Assembly: GCA_015061115.1 (NCBI GenBank)
Contig: SUXE01000002.1
Span: forward strand, 166,792 to 230,791
DNA length: 64,000 nt
Reading direction: 5' to 3'
Source of the DNA: Bacteroidales bacterium
Lineage (GTDB): Bacteria; Bacteroidota; Bacteroidia; Bacteroidales; Paludibacteraceae
Program-made: the position numbers and the translations under genes
Part shown: one piece after another, positions 45,483 to 53,559 of the stretch
Layout of the letters: each line of letters begins with the position of its first letter
Numbering within the stretch: the stretch's first letter is position 1
The notes under the pieces: generated by a model
The model's input: the letters and a program-made list of their open reading frames with translations, nothing else
Database searches by the model: none
What the model was told of the DNA's origin: nothing

Positions 45483-48095
45483 ATGCTAAATGTACGATTC
45501 GTAACTGAAATGCTTTGTAGAGCACTATGCTTTGCACAAGAGTTCGCAACCCGTCACCGTCATCAATTTCTAATGCCTGAGCATGTGATGCTTGCACTCA
45601 CTCGCCAAGTGCCGTTCTATCTGACATACGGCAAATATGGAGAGCAGAAGATGCGCGAATATCTTGACAAATACGCAGAAGTGGTTCCAGACTTCATTGA
45701 CTATGCAGGACCTATTCCGTCTTACAATCTAGAACACGCTCTTGAATACGCAAAAGCATTGGTGTATGAGCTTGAACAGAAAAACAACATCAGCGAAAGT
45801 GCGTTCAAACTGAATTTGAAGAACTACGCTAATGATGAAAAATACAAAAAATACGAGCAGACTAGCCTTGAAGACAACGAGGCTACCCTACTCGTTGTCG
45901 GTGTGCCCCACATGGTGATCGGTCTTATCGAGGCTGGTTGCAAACTGCCGCCTGAGCTGGGAGAAAAATCGTCGCTCAACGTCCACAAGCGTATGGCTAT
46001 TTTTTTCTTCTTGGATAAGTACTACAAATCAACATACCAGGACGCATGCGAATTGTCGGAATTCTCATATCAGGATTTCCTTGAAGACGACGAGTCTTTC
46101 GACGCTCCATGTCCATGGAAGACAGAGGATGAGTCTGAAATCATCCCAGAAAACATCCAAAATGATTTGGAACGCAGTCTGTGCAACTCTTTTGAGAAAT
46201 ACCGTACAGAGGATGACTACGAGACAAAAAGCATCGCTAACACCGAGAGCAAAATCTACGAGATATCTCCTGACAACATAGAGAGTTTCATGAAAAATGG
46301 CAAACTGATCATTGATGCCATTGAAGATATAAAGACAAAGCGAGGCAACAACTCTGCTCCTGAATCTGAGTATATCACTTGCCTGAACACTTTGGAGGAG
46401 AAAAACAAATTCAATCTGATCGGACGTGAGGATGAGCTGAACCGTGCGATGCAGATTCTTTGCCGTAAGAACAGGAACAATGTGATTTTCGTAGGAGAAA
46501 GCGGTGTCGGAAAAACAGCTATCATACATGGTCTTGTGACAGCCATCAACCATGGCGACGTGCCTGAACGTCTGAAAGACACCATGGTATACGAGCTGAA
46601 CATCCCATCGCTGATTGCAGGAAGCACAATGTATGGTGAGGTGGAAGGCAAAATGAAAGAGGTACTTTCTATGCTTACCGACGACAAACGCAAGATCATC
46701 TGCGTCGACAACATTCACACTATGACTCCTGCCGAATCAGACAAGAGCATGGGCAACATGGTGTCGATTCTTTTGCAACACGTCGACAACTACAATATCC
46801 ATATCATCGGAACATCTTCCGCACAGGAATTGGAAAAAGCTTCCGTCGGCAACCGTCAATTCCATTCTCACTTTGAGACAATCGAAGTGAATGAGCCGAA
46901 CGATGAGGAGAACAGAAAAATCATCGAAGGAAGACTCGACGATTACGAAGAGTTTCATAATATTGAATACACCGACGAGGCTATCAAATATGCCATCTTC
47001 GGTGCGAAAAAATATATCACAAACAGATTCATGCCAGAAAAGGCTCTGTCTCTTATCGACGACGCGGGAGCGTGGAGAGAACTTCATCCATCGGAAGATG
47101 GCAAACAGATAGTTGACAAGCCAGAAGTGGCTGCAATGTTGGCTAAGATCTGCAAGATCGACTCTCTTGCCGACGACGATGATGACACTGCCAAACTCAT
47201 GAATCTAAGTGACCGAATCAAAGATAAAATCTATGGTCAGGACAAGGCCATTGAACTTTTATCGGAGGCTGTACTTACCGCATCCGCAGGACTTGCTGAC
47301 GACACAAAACCAATGGCGAACCTGCTGTTTGTCGGCCCGACAGGTGTCGGAAAGACAGAAGTGGCTAAAGTCTTGGCTAAAGAACTCAACATCCCGCTGG
47401 TCCGCTTCGACATGAGTGAGTATTCAGAAGAGTACAAGACATCAAACCTTATCGGATCTTCACGTGGATATGTCGGTTCTGAAGACGGAGGTTTGCTCAC
47501 AAACGCTATCCGCAAGACTCCTCACTGCGTTCTGCTGATAGACGAAATTGAGAAAGCACATCCAAAAGTGTTCAATATCTTCCTACAGGTGATGGACTAC
47601 GCCACACTGACTGACAGCCGTGGACAAAAAGCCGATTTTCGCCACGTCATCCTGATCATGACTTCAAACGCAGGTGTGGAAAATGCCAAGCAATCGACTG
47701 TCGGATTCGTGGAGAATCTGAATGAAGGAGACGCAATCATGAAAGGTGTGAACAAAGCATTCAAACCTGAATTCTTGAACCGTCTTACAGCCATCAACCT
47801 CTTCAACGGAATGACAAGGGAAATGGCAAGTCTGATCCTTGACAAGAAGGTCAAAGAGTTGACAGACAAATTGAAGGCAAAAGAAGTCAACCTTTCATTG
47901 TCCGACTCCGCAAGGGAAGTCCTTCTCAACAAGGGATTCTCTGTCAAGTTTGGCGGACGTGAGATAGACCGTGTCATCACTGCAGAGTTGAAGCCACTGT
48001 TGACTCGAGAACTGCTGTTCGGCTGCTTGAAAAAAGGTGGAGACGCGGTAATCACCGTCGATGCAGAGAAGAAACTTGTAATTGAGAAGAAATGA
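45483..48095 (+). CDS. clpA: ATP-dependent protease ATP-binding subunit ClpA
   Basis: An 870-residue AAA+ unfoldase that feeds substrates to ClpP. It has a Clp N-domain (RFVTEMLCRALCFAQEFATRHRHQFLMPEH), a first AAA domain (Walker A GESGVGKTAI near residue 337) and a second (GPTGVGKTEVAK near 618, with VLLIDEIEKAHP). The motif SNAGVENAKQSTVGFVEN holds a VGF tripeptide where ClpA has its ClpP-binding loop. It is about 110 residues longer than the E. coli form, because of an acidic insert between the N-domain and the first AAA domain (around residues 190-300). It follows clpS by 26 bases and overlaps aat by four. Confidence 0.93.
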   Translation: MLNVRFVTEMLCRALCFAQEFATRHRHQFLMPEHVMLALTRQVPFYLTYGKYGEQKMREYLDKYAEVVPDFIDYAGPIPSYNLEHALEYAKALVYELEQKNNISESAFKLNLKNYANDEKYKKYEQTSLEDNEATLLVVGVPHMVIGLIEAGCKLPPELGEKSSLNVHKRMAIFFFLDKYYKSTYQDACELSEFSYQDFLEDDESFDAPCPWKTEDESEIIPENIQNDLERSLCNSFEKYRTEDDYETKSIANTESKIYEISPDNIESFMKNGKLIIDAIEDIKTKRGNNSAPESEYITCLNTLEEKNKFNLIGREDELNRAMQILCRKNRNNVIFVGESGVGKTAIIHGLVTAINHGDVPERLKDTMVYELNIPSLIAGSTMYGEVEGKMKEVLSMLTDDKRKIICVDNIHTMTPAESDKSMGNMVSILLQHVDNYNIHIIGTSSAQELEKASVGNRQFHSHFETIEVNEPNDEENRKIIEGRLDDYEEFHNIEYTDEAIKYAIFGAKKYITNRFMPEKALSLIDDAGAWRELHPSEDGKQIVDKPEVAAMLAKICKIDSLADDDDDTAKLMNLSDRIKDKIYGQDKAIELLSEAVLTASAGLADDTKPMANLLFVGPTGVGKTEVAKVLAKELNIPLVRFDMSEYSEEYKTSNLIGSSRGYVGSEDGGLLTNAIRKTPHCVLLIDEIEKAHPKVFNIFLQVMDYATLTDSRGQKADFRHVILIMTSNAGVENAKQSTVGFVENLNEGDAIMKGVNKAFKPEFLNRLTAINLFNGMTREMASLILDKKVKELTDKLKAKEVNLSLSDSAREVLLNKGFSVKFGGREIDRVITAELKPLLTRELLFGCLKKGGDAVITVDAEKKLVIEKK

Positions 48096-48814
48096 ATTCA
48101 GAAATTGAGCAGGAATATTGGGTCTATCAAATAAAAGGCACTCCTTACCAGGTGATTCAACTGCCCGAAAATGCCACAGATTTTCCCCATCCGTTTCTCA
48201 TTCCTGATGAGAACAGAAGTCCAGACGGACTTTACGCAATAGGAGGAAACCTGAATCCGGGATTCGTGTTGAGTGCATATAGCCAAGGAGCGCTGCCGTG
48301 GACCGCCGTCGAAAACCTGAAATATGGAATCGACTGGTATTGCCCACTCGACCGATTCGTGATTTTCCCGGATGAGATCCACATATCTCATTCAATGAAA
48401 TCACTGCTCAACAAACAGATATACACCGTCACCAAAGACAAAGATTTTGATGCAGTCATAAAAAAATGCGCTGAATCAAATTCCCGGAACAAGCAAGACG
48501 GTGCATGGCTCGGCAAAGAGATAATCAACACATTCACACGCCTCAACCAACTAGGATACGCACATAGCTATGAGGTGTGGAATAAAAACGAAGAACTTGT
48601 TGGCGGTCTGTACGGATTAGAGATCAACAACTGTTTTCTTGGAGAAAGCATGTTTTCCATCGAGCCAAGCGGTTCGAAAATAGCGTTGATATACATGTGT
48701 CAGCAGGAGAAAAAGTACAAATTCATCGACTGTCAATTTGAAACCCCACATTTGAAATCAATGGGAGGCAGACACATTGACATAGATGAATATCTGGAAA
48801 TGATGTATGGGTAA
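48092..48814 (+). CDS. aat: Leucyl/phenylalanyl-tRNA-protein transferase
   Basis: This 240-residue enzyme adds Leu or Phe from tRNA to proteins with N-terminal Arg or Lys, making them ClpS substrates. It keeps DGLYAIGGNLNPGFVLSAYSQGALPW (family: GLLAxGGDLS...G.FPW), WYCPLDRFVIFPDE, and GGLYGLEINNCFLGESMFS. It overlaps clpA by the ATGA junction, so the pathway genes clpS, clpA and aat are translationally coupled. The tryptophan motif is LPWT here and not FPWF. Confidence 0.93.
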   Translation: MNSEIEQEYWVYQIKGTPYQVIQLPENATDFPHPFLIPDENRSPDGLYAIGGNLNPGFVLSAYSQGALPWTAVENLKYGIDWYCPLDRFVIFPDEIHISHSMKSLLNKQIYTVTKDKDFDAVIKKCAESNSRNKQDGAWLGKEIINTFTRLNQLGYAHSYEVWNKNEELVGGLYGLEINNCFLGESMFSIEPSGSKIALIYMCQQEKKYKFIDCQFETPHLKSMGGRHIDIDEYLEMMYG

Positions 48815-48834
48815 ATGCTAAATGCAAAATTAAA
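48815..48834. repeat. Short heptamer-phased spacer
   Basis: The bases after aat, AATGCTA AATGCAA AATTAAA, follow a 7-base period. The same feature occurs at 1-110, 50554-50605 and 59607-59695. Confidence 0.5.
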
Positions 48835-50553
48835 ATGAAACACGGAATTAGTATCATAGTATCAGTATTACTGTCTCTCATCAGTGCGACGCTGATGAGC
48901 CAGAATTTCATATACGTCAACCAAATCGGCTATCCGACAACAGCCACAAAACAAGCTCTTGTAACCAACCTCACCGAAAAAACTTTCTTCGTGAAAGATG
49001 CTGTAAGTCACAACGATGTGATGAAAGGTACCGTCTCCACAGGCAAATTTTGGAGAGAGAGCAACGAGACCATCTCATGGGCTGATTTCACCAGCCTGAA
49101 AAAGCCAGGCAAATACTTTATAAAAATAGGCAAAGACAAAAGCGAGACATTCGAAATCAGAGAGAATGGCAAGATTTACGACGACCTGCTGACAGCCACC
49201 GTAAAAGGTTTTTATTTCTGGCGCAGTGGCATGGACATCCTTCCTGAATATGCCACATGGAAAGGCATCAACTACGCAAGAAAGGCAGGGCATATCGACA
49301 GCACCGTCTACCTTCACGCATCTCTGACTTCTGCAAAGCGTCCGGCAGACACAGAACTCAACAGCCATGGAGGATGGTACGACGCGGGAGAGTATGCCAA
49401 ATACACAACCAATGCGGCCATCACTGTCCACACTTTGCTAACATCTTATATTACAGAACATAAGCAATACGACACCTTGAGTTTCAACATTCCAGAAAGT
49501 AACAATTCAACCCCAGACATCCTTGACGAGGTCATGTATGAATTGAAATGGATGCTGACGATGCAGGATCCGAATGACGGTGGTGTCTACAACAAAGTGA
49601 CACCGCTGAAATTTCCGGGCTTTCTCATGCCTGCTGACGACAAGGCCGACCGATACATGATCGGAAAAACAATAGACTGTGCTTATAATTTTGCAGCAAC
49701 CATGGCATTGGCTTCACGAGTGTATGACGGGAACAAAGATTATCCAGATTTTTCAGAGAAAGCCAAAAACGCAGCACTTTACGCATATAAATTTGCATCA
49801 AAACATTCTGAATATCGTCCTTTTGTCAATCCACCAGACTGCAACACAGGAACATACGATTCAGAAAGCGTGGACGACGAAAGATTCTGGGCTTCATGTG
49901 AGTTGTTGATTCTAACAGGAGACAAAAAATATGCGGAAAACATCAATCTGTTCCAGATTTTCAATGTGCCATACTGGGGCGACGTTGCGACACTAGGCCT
50001 CATCTCTCTGATGCTCAATAGAGATGCAATATCAGAAGCACTTGATGTGAACGCAGTCGAAAAAAGGTTCAAAGCATTGGCGGACAACTTGTTAGCGATG
50101 TACAAATACCAAACAGGAAAAGTGCCATTAAGAGAATTTGTTTGGGGAAGCAACGGACAAATCGCCAACAGCGGAATGATACTTGCATTGGGCAAGAAAG
50201 TTATGAAAGCCGACAAATATACAGAAGCCGCACAATACTGTCTTGACTACATTCTTGGCTGCAACTGCACAGGATATTGTTTCGTGACTGGATTCGGCAG
50301 TTTGTCGCCCCACTACATCCACGACAGACGCTGTGCGACTGACGGAATCGAAGAACCAATCCCTGGCTACATGGTAGGCGGACCAAATGTGAAGCAGACA
50401 ACAGACTGTGGAAGATCGATGTACCCCACAAACAGGTTTGCGGCAAGAGCCTATCTTGACGAAGAGTGCAGCTACTCTACTAACGAGCCTGCCATCAACT
50501 GGAATGCCCCGTTAGTATTTTTGACAGCATTCATCAGAGGAGAGTATAAGTAA
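48835..50553 (+). CDS. Secreted GH9 endoglucanase
   Basis: This 572-residue enzyme has a signal peptide, an N-terminal Ig-like domain (IYVNQIGYPTTATKQALV) and a GH9 catalytic domain. The base/nucleophile aspartate pair lies in GGWYDAGEYAKY, a histidine motif in LSPHYIHDRR, and the proton donor glutamate in STNEPAINWNAPLVFL. It hydrolyses cellulose or other beta-1,4-glucans. No T9SS tail is visible. It starts 20 bases after aat and may be read through from the N-degron operon, though a separate function is clear. Confidence 0.95.
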   Translation: MKHGISIIVSVLLSLISATLMSQNFIYVNQIGYPTTATKQALVTNLTEKTFFVKDAVSHNDVMKGTVSTGKFWRESNETISWADFTSLKKPGKYFIKIGKDKSETFEIRENGKIYDDLLTATVKGFYFWRSGMDILPEYATWKGINYARKAGHIDSTVYLHASLTSAKRPADTELNSHGGWYDAGEYAKYTTNAAITVHTLLTSYITEHKQYDTLSFNIPESNNSTPDILDEVMYELKWMLTMQDPNDGGVYNKVTPLKFPGFLMPADDKADRYMIGKTIDCAYNFAATMALASRVYDGNKDYPDFSEKAKNAALYAYKFASKHSEYRPFVNPPDCNTGTYDSESVDDERFWASCELLILTGDKKYAENINLFQIFNVPYWGDVATLGLISLMLNRDAISEALDVNAVEKRFKALADNLLAMYKYQTGKVPLREFVWGSNGQIANSGMILALGKKVMKADKYTEAAQYCLDYILGCNCTGYCFVTGFGSLSPHYIHDRRCATDGIEEPIPGYMVGGPNVKQTTDCGRSMYPTNRFAARAYLDEECSYSTNEPAINWNAPLVFLTAFIRGEYK

Positions 50554-50605
50554 ATTAAAAATGCGAAATTAGAAATGAAAAATGGAAATGAGAAATTCAA
50601 AATTC
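50554..50605 (+). repeat. Heptamer-phased repeat running into a coding start
   Basis: The 7-base units AAAAATG, CGAAATT, AGAAATG, AAAAATG, GAAATGA, GAAATTC follow one another. They cross from the spacer into the first ten codons of the next gene, so its N-terminus is built from the repeat. Confidence 0.6.
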
Positions 50606-51858
50606 TGTTACAATTCCCAATTGAAATAACATTTTGCATTATTGCAATATTGTCTTATATTTTCCCTGACTGTCCATTTCTGTTTGGGAAAGGAGACTAT
50701 GGAGAATCTTGGTTTCTGTTTAGTTGTGCATTAGCATATACAGCTAGAAATGCGGAATATTTCAAGAAGCACCGGCTTTATTGGTATGTGTCGGTTGGTA
50801 TACTTTGTCCTCTTCTGTATGCATTATGTCCAATGATTCACATTTTTAGCAGTAACACAATTTTATCACTTCCATTTTTAGGATTTGCCTGTGTTTTAAG
50901 CTGTTGCAAACAAGATGACTTTTTCAATTCATATAGAAATCTGACAAACAACATCATAAAAACATTTGTTTGTTGGGTGGTTATAACCATAGCTTTGATA
51001 TTTGCAAATGCAATCTTTAACATCGACATCTATCGTGTTTTGCCAACATGCATATTCGTTCTATTATTCTGTTTCTTCCAAAATAAGGAAGAATACAATC
51101 CCAACCAACGTTGGAACAAACTCATTTTCATACTAAACATTGGAATCAGTGTCATTGCATTGACCGAACTGTTATGGATAGTAATGGTGGATCAAAATCC
51201 CATGCGTCGATACGGGAATTGTCTATACTCATACTTGGAAGACACTGTTTTTCTTTTCATTGTATCGCTGCATTGTCTGCTAATCAGTATGCCATACAAT
51301 AAAAAAGTTTTTAAGATTATCTCACAGATTGCCAATTTGATTGCCATCATCGCATTCGTATACGTCTCCATCATATTAAACAAAGAAGAGGTTTATCATG
51401 ATCTTATATGGAGAATATTATTTGCATGTGCTCTGCTTATTGCTCATTTCTTTATTTTCATCAAGCCAAACAGAGATGTGAGGAAATCGTTTCTTGTGTC
51501 TATCTTTGCAATCGTTTCTGCATTCATAATCTGTTCAGCATGTTACGACATCTACATAAACATATACAAAGAAAAAGTCAAAAACTTTGCTGATAAATAC
51601 GAAATGACAAGACATTCCGCTTATGGACAAATAGAAAGAAACAAAAAGATTCCTATCGAAGCACTGAAAGATCCTGATTTTCAGGAATTCATGGACAACA
51701 GAGAAAAACTTTTTTCGTTAAAATGCTTCACATACGATACAAATTATCAAACAGTAAAGACAAAATATTCGGTTACAGCAGACAGTGTGATTATCGAAAA
51801 AGCTGACGGGGAAAGGATATCATACTCTATTGAGGAATATAACGCAGAAAAACGTTAA
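50575..51858 (+). CDS. Polytopic membrane protein (DUF4153-like)
   Basis: A 427-residue protein with about ten membrane segments in residues 10-330. It ends in a soluble domain (NIYKEKVKNFADKYEMTRHSAYGQIERNKKI...EKADGERISYSIEEYN). This layout fits the DUF4153 group common in Bacteroidota, but the match is by memory. Function unknown. It follows the GH9 gene by 21 bases and is likely co-transcribed. Confidence 0.6.
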   Translation: MKNGNEKFKILLQFPIEITFCIIAILSYIFPDCPFLFGKGDYGESWFLFSCALAYTARNAEYFKKHRLYWYVSVGILCPLLYALCPMIHIFSSNTILSLPFLGFACVLSCCKQDDFFNSYRNLTNNIIKTFVCWVVITIALIFANAIFNIDIYRVLPTCIFVLLFCFFQNKEEYNPNQRWNKLIFILNIGISVIALTELLWIVMVDQNPMRRYGNCLYSYLEDTVFLFIVSLHCLLISMPYNKKVFKIISQIANLIAIIAFVYVSIILNKEEVYHDLIWRILFACALLIAHFFIFIKPNRDVRKSFLVSIFAIVSAFIICSACYDIYINIYKEKVKNFADKYEMTRHSAYGQIERNKKIPIEALKDPDFQEFMDNREKLFSLKCFTYDTNYQTVKTKYSVTADSVIIEKADGERISYSIEEYNAEKR

Positions 51859-51949
51859 TATTATCGTCATCCTTCTCGAATTAAGCTTTCTCCGTTTGGA
51901 TAAAATTGACAGAGGCGATTCTATAATTACTTAATTAGTGTATATAAAC

Positions 51950-52399
51950 ATGGGAAACAAAGAGCCAATAAAAGAAAACGAAGTCATCGTCGACGGCAAA
52001 AATTGCAAGAATAAAGTTGACAGATATGCTTCCATAAAAAGAATATTCCAATTTATAGAAGAAGCTTCATTTTGCGGCTTTAAACTAACTATATTCAGTA
52101 ATTTAATCGCAGTAATTCTCTACTTCACAGATCTGTTTCCAACTTTTTTTCATTATATGACATATGCCAACCTTACAGTCTGGTGTATATGTAGTCTTAT
52201 ACAATTCATCTCTGAGTTTAGAGACTCTTTGACAACTTGGTTTATCACAATACCGACAATAATAATGTTGGTCATATCCGGATTACTGCCATATCAGTAT
52301 ATGACAACTTTTATGCTGTCTTTACTTGTATATTCAGTCTTTTTGTTTTGGCTCCTGTATAAATTGAGAAAAACGCCAATCAAATTCCATCATAATTAA
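51950..52399 (+). CDS. Small membrane protein of unknown function
   Basis: This protein of about 149 residues has four membrane segments from residue 45 on and a charged cytoplasmic N-terminus (NKEPIKENEVIVDGKNCKNKVDRY). A start at 51938 (MYINMG) is also possible. No family is recognised. It is the last gene before the structured region at 52400-52524. Confidence 0.6.
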   Translation: MGNKEPIKENEVIVDGKNCKNKVDRYASIKRIFQFIEEASFCGFKLTIFSNLIAVILYFTDLFPTFFHYMTYANLTVWCICSLIQFISEFRDSLTTWFITIPTIIMLVISGLLPYQYMTTFMLSLLVYSVFLFWLLYKLRKTPIKFHHN

Positions 52400-52524
52400 A
52401 AATTTGGGCTACAGTCTCCCTCTATTTGCATAATCCAAATAAAACAAAAGATGAAAACTCTTTTGGGAGTTTCCTGAAACTCCATTTTCGCCCCATATTG
52501 TAGTCCAACAAATTTGTTTTTTTA
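52400..52524 (+). terminator. Long structured RNA ending in a U-tract
   Basis: The arm AAATTTG-GGCTACA (52400-52413) pairs with TGTAGTCC-AA-CAAATTT (52499-52515), and a GTTTTTTTT tract follows. Inside, GGAGTTT/AAACTCC (52466-52483) forms a perfect hairpin that competes with AAACTC/GAGTTT (52455-52472). It is either an elaborate terminator or a leader switch for the next gene. Confidence 0.55.
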
Positions 52525-52568
52525 ACATAATTAAAAGAAAATTAAAAAAAGAGCATTAAGAAAATAAT

Positions 52569-52576
52569 TAACTTTG
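52569..52576 (+). promoter_or_regulatory. -7 box for the BspA-like operon
   Basis: TAACTTTG lies 33 bases before the ATG at 52609. Confidence 0.5.
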
Positions 52577-52608
52577 TATCGTAAATGAAATAACAATATA
52601 TCTATAGA

Positions 52609-53559
52609 ATGATACGCAAAGTTTACACGTTTATTTTTGCCTTCATCTTAAATGCATTTAACCTTTTCGCACAAGAATACTCTACAGGTGATGTCATTGA
52701 AAAAGACGGAATCTCATACAAGGTTCTGGTCACATACCTTGTGACAAATCCAAAAGAATCTCCAGATACCATAACAGGACCCGATAAATTCTATCAGGCA
52801 GGAGAGATAATGGCAATAAAAGTCGACGAAAATTTAAAAGACGTAGTCATTCCTTCCGCAGTAGGCAGATTCAAGGTTGTCGGTCTTACTGACAGTCTGT
52901 TCTACAGACATGAGCATGACAGAATCTGGCTTCCCGAACTCAATTTCGCAGGAAACGGATGCTTCGCCAAACTGAAAATGGGAAGCGGAGCTTTGGTAAT
53001 ACATAATATTGAGAATTATGGAACCGCAGTGTTCGATGAACTGGACGCTGACTTGATATTAGACATAACAAAAGTGTTAAAAGGAGCACAAGCCATTAAC
53101 CCTAAAGGGATAATTAAGATTGATACAAAAAAGCTCGGCTATGTCAAGGCTCACCCAATATACAAAAACTGTTATAGTGCGACAGCTGACAAATATAAGA
53201 AATGGATAAACAAAGCATTCAATGACGACGAAGAATTCTCAAAAAACAATGCCACAGACAAAAATCCGTCTTTGAGCAAAAAGACATATACGACAACACC
53301 AAGGAAGGAGAAAAAAGGGCTGATGATCACAGCTGGTGCCACAAACGTAAAAAAACTTGGATTTCCCTGGGGTAAACTTACCAAAGAATACTATCGTCAA
53401 CCTAAATATACTGTTGTACAAAAAAAGAGAAGAAAAACCTATTACTACCAAGAATTTACACCTGTAGCAGATGCCACTCAAGAAAAAGGCTGGTACGTCA
53501 AATTCACAGGTGAGGAAGGAGATGTAAAATATAAGTTGAATGGTAGACCCATAAAATAA
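52609..53559 (+). CDS. Secreted BspA-like protein 1
   Basis: This 316-residue protein has a signal peptide (IRKVYTFIFAFILNAFNLFAQ) followed by strands typical of BspA/LRR_5 proteins (GDVIEKDGISYKVL, LKDVVIPSAVGRFKVVGLTDSLF) and a basic C-terminal part (KKRRKTYYYQEFTPVAD). The leucine-rich pattern is degenerate. It overlaps the next gene by one base (TAATG). No function is assigned; surface interaction is a typical inference. Confidence 0.7.
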   Translation: MIRKVYTFIFAFILNAFNLFAQEYSTGDVIEKDGISYKVLVTYLVTNPKESPDTITGPDKFYQAGEIMAIKVDENLKDVVIPSAVGRFKVVGLTDSLFYRHEHDRIWLPELNFAGNGCFAKLKMGSGALVIHNIENYGTAVFDELDADLILDITKVLKGAQAINPKGIIKIDTKKLGYVKAHPIYKNCYSATADKYKKWINKAFNDDEEFSKNNATDKNPSLSKKTYTTTPRKEKKGLMITAGATNVKKLGFPWGKLTKEYYRQPKYTVVQKKRRKTYYYQEFTPVADATQEKGWYVKFTGEEGDVKYKLNGRPIK

